From Hyphomicrobiales bacterium (GTDB taxonomy: Bacteria; Pseudomonadota; Alphaproteobacteria; Rhizobiales; Rhizobiaceae), in the NCBI GenBank assembly GCA_900473795.1, contig UCMT01000012.1:88269-152268 (forward strand): a DNA stretch of 64,000 bases, read 5' to 3'. Position numbers and translations under genes: made by a program. Below the pieces are notes generated by a model. It saw only the letters and a program-made list of their open reading frames with translations, was not told where the DNA came from and searched no databases. Every line of letters begins with the position of its first letter. Positions within the stretch are counted from its first letter, which is position 1. Shown here piece after piece: positions 8,209 to 18,401 of the stretch.

Positions 8209-9144
8209 TCAACCGGTGGCGAAGACGCGCTTTGGCCGGAATTCGCCCTCGCCGATCTCGCCGATGGCGACCAGCTTGCCGCGCGAGGTCGCGTAGGCTT
8301 CCGGCTCCGCCATCGGCGCATCGCGCCCGCGCAGGATGATCGGATTGCCCATTTTCAGGCGGTGCGCCTGATCCTCGGTGATGGCGATATGCGGCAGGTT
8401 GGACAGCGCCTCGCCGGTATCGATCAGGAAGGCATCTAGCGCTTCAAGCCGCTCGTCCTCGTTCTCGATCTTTTCCAGCGCCACCAGTTCGGCAAGCGGT
8501 ACCATCGCCTCTTCTGCAAAGGGGGCGACGAAGCTGCGGCGCAGCGACGCGATATGGCCGAAACAGCCGAGATCGCGACCGAAATCGCGCGCCAGCGACC
8601 GGACATAGGTCCCCTTGCCGCATTCGATCTCGAAATGCGCGAGATTCGGCGTGCAGCCGAGCAGCGACAGGCGGAAGACTTCCACTTCGCGGGCCGGGAT
8701 GTCGACGGTTTCGCCTTCACGGGCCAGATCATAGGCGCGGTTGCCGTCGATCTTGATGGCAGAGAACTGCGGCGGCACCTGGCTGATGACGCCGGTATAT
8801 TTCGGCAGCAGCGCGCGGATGTCTTCTTCGGAAGGGCGAGCGTCGGACGACTGGACCACCTCGCCCTCCAGATCGTCGGTCGAACGCTCTTCACCCCAGG
8901 CAACGGCGAATTCATAGATCTTGCGGCCGTCCATGACATAGGGAACCGTCTTGGTCGCATCACCCAGCGCGATCGGCAGCATGCCGGAGGCAAGCGGATC
9001 GAGCGTGCCGGCATGGCCCGCCTTCTGCGCCTTGAACAGCCACTTGATCTTGGACACGGACTCCGTCGAGCCGAAATCCAGCGGCTTGTCGAGGATCAGC
9101 CAGCCGGAAACCGGGCGGCCCTTGGGTTTGCGAGGTTTTGACAT
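8209..9144 (-). CDS. truB: tRNA pseudouridine(55) synthase TruB
   Basis: This 311-residue enzyme makes pseudouridine 55 in the T-loop of tRNAs. The N-terminal motif [14 protein letters not shown] and the catalytic loop [17 protein letters not shown], with the nucleophile Asp at residue 49, are clear. So is the later [18 protein letters not shown] motif. The C-terminus carries the short PUA-like tail seen in bacterial TruB. It starts 3 bp after the stop of the uncharacterised gene at 9148, which itself overlaps rbfA, so the three form one minus-strand operon of ribosome and tRNA maturation genes. Confidence 0.96.
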   Translation of the reverse strand: MSKPRKPKGRPVSGWLILDKPLDFGSTESVSKIKWLFKAQKAGHAGTLDPLASGMLPIALGDATKTVPYVMDGRKIYEFAVAWGEERSTDDLEGEVVQSSDARPSEEDIRALLPKYTGVISQVPPQFSAIKIDGNRAYDLAREGETVDIPAREVEVFRLSLLGCTPNLAHFEIECGKGTYVRSLARDFGRDLGCFGHIASLRRSFVAPFAEEAMVPLAELVALEKIENEDERLEALDAFLIDTGEALSNLPHIAITEDQAHRLKMGNPIILRGRDAPMAEPEAYATSRGKLVAIGEIGEGEFRPKRVFATG

Positions 9145-9147
9145 TCT

Positions 9148-9603
9148 CTATGCTCTTTTTTTGCGAAACGTCGCGGCTGCCTTTGCAACGCTGCCGTCCG
9201 GCATCTTCTGGCTGTTGCCCTTTGCGAATCCCAAGGCGTAGAGCCGCCTTGCGATCAGGTATCCCGCCGCGATCGTGCCGCCATTGTCGACCCGGTAATC
9301 CTCGCCGAGGTCTTCGACGATCAAAGGCTCGATGGCGCCGAGCGGCGGCTTGCCCGCGGCCGCGGCATCGAGCAGCAGCTTCTCATTATAGGGCGAATAG
9401 ACGATAGCCTCGAGCGCCTTCATCTCGGGATCGCCATGGGCGATCTCCTTGCCCCTGCGGAAAGGCAGGCCCGAAGCGACCATCATTTCCACCAGGCGAA
9501 CGGCCTCGGCATTGTCGAACCGGGCAAGGCCGTTGCGGTAGAATGTCTGGCGCTGGTCGAAGGTCCATCCGTTCAGCTCATCCAGAGTGATATGCTTTGC
9601 CAT
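9148..9603 (-). CDS. Uncharacterised protein translationally coupled to RbfA and TruB
   Basis: This encodes a 151-residue soluble protein ([19 protein letters not shown]...). Its ATG overlaps the rbfA stop in TGATG and its stop lies 3 bp before truB, so it is translated in step with two RNA-maturation genes. I do not recognise a characterised domain. The sequence has no signal peptide or membrane helix. It contains a conserved-looking core, SGLPFRRGKEIAHGDPEMKALEA in two parts, and a basic C-terminal end (AAATFRKKRA) that could contact RNA. A role in ribosome or tRNA biogenesis is suggested only by context. Confidence 0.75.
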   Translation of the reverse strand: MAKHITLDELNGWTFDQRQTFYRNGLARFDNAEAVRLVEMMVASGLPFRRGKEIAHGDPEMKALEAIVYSPYNEKLLLDAAAAGKPPLGAIEPLIVEDLGEDYRVDNGGTIAAGYLIARRLYALGFAKGNSQKMPDGSVAKAAATFRKKRA

Positions 9604-10007
9604 CACTCTTCGCCGTCTTCGTCCTTCAGATCGCGCACCACTTCCGGCGATTTGAGCAGCTCGTCGATCTTCTTGTAGTTGTCGAAGCTGGTATCGTCGC
9701 GGAAGCGAACCTCCGGCATGTATTTCATCTGCCTCAGATGCGGCGTCAGGCGGCCGCGGATATATTTGGCATTGCGGTTCAGCGCCTCGATGGTCGCCGC
9801 GTGATCGGCAATACCGAGCGGCGTCACGAAGGCGGTGGCGATCTTGAGATCCGGCGACATGCGCACTTCGGAAATCGAGATCACCGTCTTCTCGATCAGA
9901 GGATCGCGCACCTCGCCACGCTGCAACACCTGGGTCAGGGCTGCGCGAACCTGTTCGCCGACCCTCAGCATGCGCTGCGAGGGGGCAGAGGATGTAGCTT
10001 TACTCAT
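9603..10007 (-). CDS. rbfA: Ribosome-binding factor A
   Basis: This 134-residue protein is RbfA, a KH-like cold-shock factor that helps mature the 5' end of 16S rRNA on the 30S subunit. Recognisable parts are [45 protein letters not shown], and the closing helix region [20 protein letters not shown]. An acidic C-terminal tail (EDGEE) is typical of alphaproteobacterial forms. The start at 10007 (MSKATSSAP) is preferred over an upstream in-frame ATG because it fits the family. It heads the minus-strand operon. nusA and infB, its common upstream partners, are not next to it. Confidence 0.93.
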   Translation of the reverse strand: MSKATSSAPSQRMLRVGEQVRAALTQVLQRGEVRDPLIEKTVISISEVRMSPDLKIATAFVTPLGIADHAATIEALNRNAKYIRGRLTPHLRQMKYMPEVRFRDDTSFDNYKKIDELLKSPEVVRDLKDEDGEE

Positions 10008-10195
10008 GGTTTTTCCGCTGTCTGGCGTTGCATGGAACGCGACCAAGGCGGTCCAATGCTACTTTCGGGCCAAAAGGTCAAGGCTTGACGGACATTCCCG
10101 GGCAACAGAGGCCGCCAAATCGGCTCGAAACCCTCTTGAATGCCAAGGCGCGGCATGGTCAATCTGGTTGAAACGACAGGAAAAGCGGAGACGAC

Positions 10196-10948
10196 ATGCG
10201 GGTTCTGGTGGTGGAAAACATGATCCATTCCGACCTTGGACAGGTGGGCGTGGCGCTTGGCGAAGCGGGAGCAGAGATCGATCTTAGGCGGCCTTTCACC
10301 GGCGAGGCGCTGCCAACCGATATTCATGCACATGACGCACTGGTGGTGCTCGGCGGCGAGCAGAGCGCTGTCGACGACCACATCCACCCCTACCTGCCTA
10401 CGCTTGCCCGCCTGATGCGCGCCTTTGCCGATGCCGACAAGGCCGTGCTCGGCATCTGCCTCGGCAGCCAGCTTCTCGCACGGGCACACGGGGCGGAGAA
10501 CCTCCTCGGCCAGACCCGCGAATTCGGCTGGCACGACGTCGCGCTGACAGCGGCGGGAGAAAGCGATCCGGTGTTGAGCGCGGCCGGCGCCTCGTTTCCG
10601 ATCTTCGAATGGCACGCCGATACCTTCACCCTGCCGGAGGGCGCCGTTCGCCTTGCCACCAATCCGGCCGTTGCCAACCAGGCCTTCCGTATCGGCCGCG
10701 CCGCCTATGGCATGCAGTTTCACTTCGAGGCGGGAACACGCGTCGTCGAGGACTGGAACCGGATTTTCGAGGACCAGATCAAGGGGATCGATCCGCATTG
10801 GCTGGAGCGCTATCCGGAGCATGCCGCGCGGCATGCCGAACAGGCCGATGCGGCAGGTCTCACGCTGGCGCGGGCCTGGGTCCGGACGATCAAAAGCGTC
10901 GAAGCAGACGGCAGCGAGGCGCGGAAACTGGCGGCTGCATCCGCATAG
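10196..10948 (+). CDS. Class I glutamine amidotransferase (GMP synthase-like)
   Basis: This 250-residue stand-alone amidotransferase releases ammonia from glutamine, or has adapted that fold to another gamma-glutamyl substrate. The nucleophile elbow GICLGSQLLA places the catalytic cysteine at residue 88, and MQFHFEAG gives the His176/Glu178 pair. The early VLGGEQSAVDD resembles the GGP loop of GMP synthase-like proteins. No synthetase partner is adjacent, so the acceptor is unknown; relatives are often annotated as GMP synthase (glutamine-hydrolysing) domain proteins. It is transcribed divergently from rbfA across a 188-bp gap. Confidence 0.8.
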   Translation: MRVLVVENMIHSDLGQVGVALGEAGAEIDLRRPFTGEALPTDIHAHDALVVLGGEQSAVDDHIHPYLPTLARLMRAFADADKAVLGICLGSQLLARAHGAENLLGQTREFGWHDVALTAAGESDPVLSAAGASFPIFEWHADTFTLPEGAVRLATNPAVANQAFRIGRAAYGMQFHFEAGTRVVEDWNRIFEDQIKGIDPHWLERYPEHAARHAEQADAAGLTLARAWVRTIKSVEADGSEARKLAAASA

Positions 10949-11099
10949 GCCAAGCTGCCGGTTTGACATTGCCGTTCGGCTCCCCATTTTCCAATAGTGG
11001 CCGACAAATCAATGAACTTGTCTTGCCGCGCAAGCGGTGTAGAACGGGTGGAGACCATGCATCCGGGCAGCCGCATGGACGGAGAATTCGGAGTGGTAA

Positions 11100-11867
11100 A
11101 TGGGCATGTTTGTTAAGAAACTCAGTGGGATGACAAAGAGACTCCGGGTCCCGCGACAGACGATCCCGACCGTTCTTCCGCCTGCCCTGCTGGCATCGGC
11201 GCTCCTTCTTTCCGCTTCGCTCTTTTCCGCGCAGCCGGCCATGGCGTCCGACTGTGGCAGCATGCCGGTGCCGGGGCTGGATTGGAGCGAATGCACGAAG
11301 AAAAGCCTAATGCTGCCATCGAGCGAACTGGAGGGCGCCAATCTTTTCGGCACCGATTTTTCGCTGACCGATCTCAGCGGCTCGAACCTGACAGCGGCGA
11401 ACCTGGAGAAGGCCAATCTGGTGCGTGCGTGGCTGGCCGGCGCAAGGGCGGAAAAAGCGAATTTCGCCCGGGTCGAAGCCTACCGGTCGAGCTTCGTCAA
11501 CATTGTCGCCAACGGCGCTTCCTTTGCCAGCGCCGAACTGCAGCGGGCCGATTTCAGCGGAGCCCAGCTGACCGGCGCCGATTTCGAGAAAGCTGAACTC
11601 GGCCGGGCGCACTTCAAGGGCGCGGTGCTGACCGGCACGCGCTTTTCGCTGGCCAATCTGTCCCGCGCCGATCTCACGGGCGCAACATTCGACGGCCCGC
11701 TCGTCTTCGATCAGGCCTTCCTTTACCTGACCCGGATCGAAGGGCTCGATCTTTCCGCCGCCACGGGCCTTGAACAGGCGCAGGTCGACCTTGCCTGCGG
11801 CGACGACAAGACCAAGCTGCCGACGGGGCTGACCACGCCCTCCAGCTGGCCCTGCGGCTCCGACTGA
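11100..11867 (+). CDS. Secreted pentapeptide-repeat protein
   Basis: This 255-residue protein has an N-terminal basic stretch followed by a long hydrophobic signal segment (LPPALLASALLLSASLFSA, cleavage probably after AMAS). About 25 tandem pentapeptides follow, such as ANLFG TDFSL TDLSG SNLTA ANLEK ANLVR. These fold into a right-handed quadrilateral beta-helix. The repeats run from about residue 70 to 200; the C-terminal end carries a Cys pair (LACGDD...WPCGSD) that may form a disulphide. Periplasmic location is predicted; the ligand is unknown. It stands alone, with 150 bp upstream and 116 bp downstream free of genes. Confidence 0.75.
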   Translation: MGMFVKKLSGMTKRLRVPRQTIPTVLPPALLASALLLSASLFSAQPAMASDCGSMPVPGLDWSECTKKSLMLPSSELEGANLFGTDFSLTDLSGSNLTAANLEKANLVRAWLAGARAEKANFARVEAYRSSFVNIVANGASFASAELQRADFSGAQLTGADFEKAELGRAHFKGAVLTGTRFSLANLSRADLTGATFDGPLVFDQAFLYLTRIEGLDLSAATGLEQAQVDLACGDDKTKLPTGLTTPSSWPCGSD

Positions 11868-11983
11868 AACCAGCGTCCAAGCCTCTGCGATGTTTTCTCC
11901 CAGCCGCGGGAGCCAAGACAATGATGGGTTTGACGACTGCAGTTGCTCCGCTAGATTGATCCAAAAATGCGGAGGACCCCATC

Positions 11984-12445
11984 ATGAAAATTCAGAATTT
12001 CCCCCTGGAGGGAGGCTGCCGTTGCGGCCAGGTGCGACTGAAGATCAGCGCGCCGCCGCTTCTCACCATGGCCTGCCACTGCACCGGCTGCCAGAGAATG
12101 TCGTCCAGCGCCTATTCGCTGAGCGCTGCCATTCCGGCCGAGGGCTTCGAGGTAACGAAGGGCGAACCGGTGATCGGCGGCCTGCACGGCGCCACCCGCC
12201 ACTATTTCTGCCCGCACTGCATGAGCTGGATGTTCACCCGCCCCGAAGGCATGGACTGGTTCGTCAACCTGCGCCCGACCATGCTGGACGACGCCAGCTG
12301 GTTCTCGCCCTTCATCGAGACCTTCACCAGCGAGAAACTGCCCTTCGCCGCGACGGGCGCGACGCACAGCTATGAGACCTTTCCGCCAATGGAGGCTTAT
12401 GAAGGGCTGGTGAAGGAATTTGCGGAAAAGCAAGCAGCGGCTTGA
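11984..12445 (+). CDS. GFA-family (CENP-V/GFA) zinc protein
   Basis: This 153-residue protein belongs to the GFA family, named after the glutathione-dependent formaldehyde-activating enzyme. The zinc ligands appear as GGCRCGQVR (Cys12, Cys14), CHCTGCQR (Cys31, Cys33, Cys36) and FCPHC (Cys76, Cys79). The substrate of most family members is unknown, and the family name should not be read as a proven formaldehyde activity. The start has a good GGAGG-type ribosome site at AGGACCCCATC. The gene stands alone on the plus strand, 61 bp before a LysE-family exporter. Confidence 0.82.
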   Translation: MKIQNFPLEGGCRCGQVRLKISAPPLLTMACHCTGCQRMSSSAYSLSAAIPAEGFEVTKGEPVIGGLHGATRHYFCPHCMSWMFTRPEGMDWFVNLRPTMLDDASWFSPFIETFTSEKLPFAATGATHSYETFPPMEAYEGLVKEFAEKQAAA

Positions 12446-12506
12446 GCGAGATCAAGACGGATATGACGGCAGTCGATAAGGTGCCATCCAGCCTCTGGAG
12501 ATCATC

Positions 12507-13082
12507 TTGACCGCACCCGCCTTTATTGCCGCCGTATTCCTTCTGCTTCTCACCCCCGGCCCGACCAACACGTTGCTGGCTGTCGCCGGCGGCTCTGCCG
12601 GCTTCCGGCGATCGCTGCACCTCATCGCGGCAGAGGCCGCCGGTTATCTGCTGACGATCGTGCCGCTTGCGACCTTCGCCGGACCCTATCTCGCCGCCCA
12701 TCCGATTGCCGCCTCGGCCATCAAGCTCTGTTCTGCGATCTGGGTGCTGTTGCTTGCCGCCAGGCTCTGGACGATCGCGCCCGCCGGGATGGAGGCACCG
12801 CTCGTCACCTTCCGGCAGGTTTTCATCACCACCGTGCTCAACCCGAAGGCTCTGATCTTCGGTCTCGTTCTCTTGCCGCATGGCAGCCTTCAGGCCATGC
12901 TGCCATGGCTTGGACTGTTTCTGATGATCGTCCTGACGGTCGCCTGTCTCTGGCTCAGTTCCGGCGCGGCCGTGATCGGCCGGGCCAATGGCGAATTCCC
13001 GCTGCTCCTGCGCCGGATCGCGGCAAGCCTGCTCCTGTGCTTCTCGGCCGGGCTGGCGGGGAGTTCACTGGGACTGATTTGA
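12507..13082 (+). CDS. LysE/RhtB-family amino acid exporter
   Basis: This 191-residue inner membrane protein has about six hydrophobic helices. It carries the LysE/RhtB signature LLTPGPTNTLLAVAGGSAG near the N-terminus and the later TTVLNPKALIFGLVLLP motif. The family exports basic or neutral amino acids; the substrate here cannot be told. The start is a TTG at 12507, supported by GGAG seven bases upstream and the absence of a closer ATG. The protein is slightly short for the family (about 205). Confidence 0.82.
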   Translation: MTAPAFIAAVFLLLLTPGPTNTLLAVAGGSAGFRRSLHLIAAEAAGYLLTIVPLATFAGPYLAAHPIAASAIKLCSAIWVLLLAARLWTIAPAGMEAPLVTFRQVFITTVLNPKALIFGLVLLPHGSLQAMLPWLGLFLMIVLTVACLWLSSGAAVIGRANGEFPLLLRRIAASLLLCFSAGLAGSSLGLI

Positions 13083-13133
13083 CGTCTTTGAAGGGTGCGC
13101 CGCCTCGCCCAACGGAGAGGCGGCAATCGCCAT

Positions 13134-13508
13134 TCAAGCGCTGGCGGTCTCGTCTTCCACCGGCGCGTCCGGGGCGTTCTTCTTGACGGATTCGATGCAA
13201 TTCTTGGCGCTTGCCTTGGACGCATAGGTCTCAGAGCGGACCATCGTCTCGCCATTGGACGCCTTGAAACGGACGAAATGCTCGCCGTCCTTGCTTGCGA
13301 CGATCTCGAAACGATAACCGGATCCGGTTTCGTCCTTGCTGACATCGACCGTCGCCGCACCCGGCGCGTTCTTCTTGATCGATTCGATGCAGTTCTTCGC
13401 GCTCGCCTTGGACGCGTAGCTCTCCGACCAGACCATCACTTCCGCATTGTACAGGAACTGGATGCGGAACTGGTCGTTAGCGGCCTTCAGAATCTTGAAC
13501 TTGTGCAT
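13134..13508 (-). CDS. DUF1508 (YegP-like) tandem repeat protein
   Basis: This 124-residue protein consists of two copies of the YegP/DUF1508 domain. The first copy (about residues 3-60) contains FKILKAANDQFRIQFLYNAE and SYASKASAKNCIESIKKNAP. The second (about 65-120) contains FRFEIVASKDGEHFVRFKAS-type strands and TYASKASAKNCIESVKKNAP. The near-identical helices in the two halves show an internal duplication. The family is widespread, small and of unknown function. The start at 13508 (MHKFKIL) is preferred; upstream in-frame starts add an unrelated cysteine-containing extension. Confidence 0.8.
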   Translation of the reverse strand: MHKFKILKAANDQFRIQFLYNAEVMVWSESYASKASAKNCIESIKKNAPGAATVDVSKDETGSGYRFEIVASKDGEHFVRFKASNGETMVRSETYASKASAKNCIESVKKNAPDAPVEDETASA

Positions 13509-13653
13509 TTCGAATATCCCTCGTGGCTCCAGCGGGGCCTCCTCCGGCCTTACGCACATCAAGGTGTAATGGAGAGATATCGAGAGTTCAAGTTGCGTAT
13601 GGCGGCGCGTGAAAAGCCATTGATCTTTCACCGCACACGCCCTCAACAAGATA

Positions 13654-13953
13654 TCAAAAACCTTGAAAGAGAAAATCCGTTGCGGCGGTGATGGCGTCTG
13701 CCTTACCGGTCAAGTCAATAAGGTCCGGTCCCAGTTCGCTTACAGTCACAACGCCGATAAACTGCGTCGCCATCGTATAGGACCGTCCGCTGATCTCGAA
13801 CTCGGGATTGAGCCGCGCAATCACCGGGGAAAGCTCTCCTTTTGGAATTAGCGGAATGACGGCGCATGTCTGAAGACTGGACAGAAGATCGGACTGCACG
13901 GCGATAACCAGAGCGCCATTCTGTTTCAGACGATAGACATGAAACCTTGCCAT
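13654..13953 (-). CDS. ccdB: CcdB-family gyrase-poison toxin
   Basis: This 99-residue protein aligns along its length with CcdB. It starts ARFHVYRLKQNGALVIAVQSD, has the CAVIPLIPKGELSPVIARLNPEF core, and ends in AITAATDFLFQGF, matching the functional C-terminal aromatic/Gly end of CcdB. CcdB poisons DNA gyrase by trapping the cleaved complex. Its ATG overlaps the ccdA stop (TGATG), so the two are translationally coupled. Chromosomal ccdAB pairs are common addiction or stabilising modules. This pair sits between the DUF1508 gene and lepA. Confidence 0.88.
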   Translation of the reverse strand: MARFHVYRLKQNGALVIAVQSDLLSSLQTCAVIPLIPKGELSPVIARLNPEFEISGRSYTMATQFIGVVTVSELGPDLIDLTGKADAITAATDFLFQGF

Positions 13954-14183
13954 CAGAACTGGCGATAATCCGCCAAGGGCAGGCCGTGCTCCTCAACATA
14001 TTTATTGGATGCGGCGATCGGCTCGGCATTCTCGATCCGCCAGAGGCGCTCGCGCTCGCTTTTGACTGCGCGCTCGATACCTTCCTCCGCCGCACGCGAC
14101 AGATTGATGTTGAGATCGCGCGCCTGCGAAACGAGGTTACTATCAAGAGAAAGATTGGCTGGCCTGCGGAGAGGCTGGGGCAT
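13953..14183 (-). CDS. ccdA: CcdA-family antitoxin
   Basis: This 76-residue antitoxin has the usual two parts. The N-terminal ribbon-helix-helix DNA-binding segment reads RRPANLSLDSNLVSQARDLNINLSRA in two stretches. The acidic toxin-binding tail ends in NKYVEEHGLPLADYRQF, the standard CcdA C-terminus. The start at 14183 (MPQPLRR) is chosen because GGAG lies seven bases upstream. An ATG 12 bp further up lies inside the inverted repeat and very near the predicted transcription start. It overlaps ccdB by one base. It should repress its own operon together with CcdB. Confidence 0.85.
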   Translation of the reverse strand: MPQPLRRPANLSLDSNLVSQARDLNINLSRAAEEGIERAVKSERERLWRIENAEPIAASNKYVEEHGLPLADYRQF

Positions 14184-14191
14184 GGTTATCT

Positions 14192-14230
14192 CCATCGTAC
14201 ATGCGCTTAATGTATGCGCATGTACGATGG
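14192..14230. promoter_or_regulatory. 39-bp inverted repeat, likely ccdAB operator
   Basis: The arm CCATCGTACATGCGC (14192-14206) has its exact reverse complement at 14216-14230, separated by the 9-bp AT-rich spacer TTAATGTAT. On the minus strand the spacer contains TACATT, a plausible -10. The element ends 12 bp from the lepA stop and 9 bp before the ccdA start. Binding by CcdA-CcdB is inferred. Confidence 0.7.
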
Positions 14231-14242
14231 AAGAAAAGGCGT

Positions 14243-16069
<1,827 letters not shown>

Positions 16070-16204
16070 GCGCCCGCATACAATGGAACCTCCAAAACTG
16101 CAAAGAATTTTACCGATCGCGGCCGGCCAAATGCAACGAACGCCGGTTATCTGCCGCAAGGTTGCTGCAAAAGTCGAAGCGCGCGATCAATCAGGTGCCG
16201 GGCG

Positions 16205-17665
16205 TCAGAAGATCAGGAAATCGTCAGCCGTCAGTTTGAGGTGGCTGTCGAGCTGCGCAATCTGGATCGCCGCACCCTTGCCCGCGCCGTCGGCGTCGTA
16301 GAAAAGTTTGCCGGTCCGGCTGTCGTAGATGATCCGATCGCCGGCATCCGCCGCCTTCGTGCCGATGACGAAGGCCGAGGCTTTCAGCGCGCCGGCTGGC
16401 AGCCTGGAAAAGATGTCGTGATCCAAGAGAAGCCGATCATCGGCAACGCTGAAATCGGCCACCGTATCGATATTGCCAGCGGCGAACTTGGTGTCGAAGA
16501 CGAATTGATCCTTGCCGCTGCCGCCGGCGAGGATGTCTTTTCCCGCTCCGCCATAGAGCTTGTCATTCCCGGCTCCGCCGGAAATCGTGTCGTTACCTTC
16601 ACGCCCGGCAATTTTATCGTCGCCGCCCAGACCGCCGATCTTGTCGGCGAGCTTTGAGCCGCGCAGGGTGTCCGCCTGCGCGGTGGGCCGGATATGGGCC
16701 GGGTCGCCATCATAGGTGCCGACCAGCCTGTCGAGATCGCGTTCGGGGGCGGCAAACGGAATGAACCCGTCTGCCAACACCATCTTGTTGAACGCGTCGA
16801 TGCGCCCGCTGCCACTGATGTAATCCACCACAAAGACCGGTATGCCCTTGTCGACAAAGTCGCGCTTCAGGACTGCGATCGTCTCTTCGTCCGGCTTCAG
16901 CGGATTGTTCTCGTCCTTGTCGCCGCGATAATAGAGATCTTCGACCGCGATGCCGCCGATGACATCGAGATAGGCCTGCTTGCGGGCGGTGTCGGTACCC
17001 AGGTCATTGAGGATCCAGGCGCCGTTCTGGGGGATGACGAAAAAGTCCGGATTGGTTTCGCGGGCATGTTCCGTCGTGGCGACCACGAAATCGACCATGC
17101 GCTGTGCGGCCTGTTTCTGGTTGACCGGATCACCGGCGTGGCGATCGCCCTTGGAGACTTCGGCGCCCCAGAAATAATAGGCGTCGATGATGTCGAGGTA
17201 GGCCGCATCGAACCCGGCCTTGACGATGGCGTCGAGATCGCCGGTCTTCTGGTCGTTGAACATGGTGTTCTGCCAGTCCGGATCCCAGTACCGCACCTTG
17301 CGCGATTCCGGCCAATCGGGATTGACAGGCCCGAGCCAGTCGGGTGCCTCGTCGGTCAGTTTGCCGGTGGCTTTGCCCGTGGTGGTCCAGTCCTTGTCCC
17401 AGTAGTCGCGGAAATCGGACGCCTCGCCGATGGAGATATAGGAGACGACCACGGATCGCCCGCCCATGCCGTCCTTCATGCGGGTCACTTCATCTGCGGT
17501 GAAACGCCCGCTGTTGGTGCCATCGCGAGAGGAATCGATCACGAGCAGATCATGGGTGGCGGAGATAAGCAGGTCGACGTTTTGCGGGTCGCCGCCCAGC
17601 CCCTGCAACTGATAGCCCCAGTTATCGACATTGACCACGCCGGTAGATGTCTTGAACTTGAGCAT
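16205..17665 (-). CDS. RTX-type secreted protein with GH114-like glycosidase domain
   Basis: This 486-residue protein combines two parts. Residues 10-310 resemble the TIM-barrel GH114 (endo-alpha-1,4-polygalactosaminidase-like) family. The marks are VSYISIGEASDFRDYW (75-89), WDPDWQN (127-133), and the FDAAYLDIIDAYYFWG strand (152-167) that usually carries a catalytic aspartate. Residues 333-391 contain RTX nonapeptides of the form GGxGxDxL, for example GGAGNDKLYGGAGKDILAG, which bind calcium. There is no N-terminal signal peptide, and the end DDFLIF fits type I secretion. No secretion genes are adjacent. It is divergent from the XRE-cupin regulator. Polysaccharide cleavage is inference. Confidence 0.75.
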   Translation of the reverse strand: MLKFKTSTGVVNVDNWGYQLQGLGGDPQNVDLLISATHDLLVIDSSRDGTNSGRFTADEVTRMKDGMGGRSVVVSYISIGEASDFRDYWDKDWTTTGKATGKLTDEAPDWLGPVNPDWPESRKVRYWDPDWQNTMFNDQKTGDLDAIVKAGFDAAYLDIIDAYYFWGAEVSKGDRHAGDPVNQKQAAQRMVDFVVATTEHARETNPDFFVIPQNGAWILNDLGTDTARKQAYLDVIGGIAVEDLYYRGDKDENNPLKPDEETIAVLKRDFVDKGIPVFVVDYISGSGRIDAFNKMVLADGFIPFAAPERDLDRLVGTYDGDPAHIRPTAQADTLRGSKLADKIGGLGGDDKIAGREGNDTISGGAGNDKLYGGAGKDILAGGSGKDQFVFDTKFAAGNIDTVADFSVADDRLLLDHDIFSRLPAGALKASAFVIGTKAADAGDRIIYDSRTGKLFYDADGAGKGAAIQIAQLDSHLKLTADDFLIF

Positions 17666-17818
17666 GATGCGGTCCCGGTTTCCTGTTCCCAGCGGAATGA
17701 ATAGGTGATTTTCGGCGGATGTGGATAGTGAGATATGCAAATAGCATCAACGATGTCTTTCACATTCCGCGGCCGTGATGCAGTTGACTCCACTATAAGA
17801 TCATTTAATTCTCTCATC

Positions 17819-18397
17819 ATGGAATCAACATCAGACACATTCGAAATCGACATCGGCGAGCGGATGAAAACGCTGCGCCTTCAGCTATCCCTGACGCTCG
17901 ACGAGCTCGCCGGCCGCTCAGGTGTCAGTCGGGCGATGATCTCGCGCATCGAGCGCGGCGAGGCGAGCCCCACCGCACAGCTGCTTGCCCGGCTTTGCAG
18001 TGCGCTTGAGACGACGCTTTCGCGCTTCTTTGCCGGCGAACAGCCGCAAGGAAAGCCGCTTCTGCGGCGCGCCGAGCAGCGCGTCTGGCGTGATCCGGAC
18101 ACGGGGTATCTGCGCCGCTCGGTTTCGCCGGATGGCACCGGCTCGCCCGTCGATATCGTCGAGGTCGAGTTTCCGCCGGGCGCCCGCGTGGTGTTCGAGC
18201 AGCAGCAGCTCGATGCCGGCTTGACCCAGCATCTGTGGCTTTTCGAGGGAAAGCTCACCATGACCGCCGGTGAGGAAACCCATGTGCTTACGGCGGGCGA
18301 TTGCCTGTTCATGCGGCTTGCCGAAGCCCACATCTTTCACAATCCGCATGACGCGCCGGCCCGCTACGCCGTCATTCTCAACCGCAGCAAAGTCTAG
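17819..18397 (+). CDS. XRE-family transcriptional regulator with cupin sensor domain
   Basis: This 192-residue regulator has an N-terminal HTH_3 domain (about residues 10-65, with GERMKTLRLQLSLTLDELAGR and SRAMISRIERGEASP). A C-terminal cupin follows (about 110-185, with LWLFEGKLTMTAGEETHVLTAGDC and HIFHNP). Such proteins often control small-molecule metabolism or an adjacent enzyme gene. The ATG at 17819 was chosen because the HTH starts soon after; no strong ribosome site is visible. The GNAT gene begins 4 bp after its stop, so the two are likely cotranscribed. Confidence 0.83.
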   Translation: MESTSDTFEIDIGERMKTLRLQLSLTLDELAGRSGVSRAMISRIERGEASPTAQLLARLCSALETTLSRFFAGEQPQGKPLLRRAEQRVWRDPDTGYLRRSVSPDGTGSPVDIVEVEFPPGARVVFEQQQLDAGLTQHLWLFEGKLTMTAGEETHVLTAGDCLFMRLAEAHIFHNPHDAPARYAVILNRSKV

Positions 18398-18401
18398 TCC
18401 C

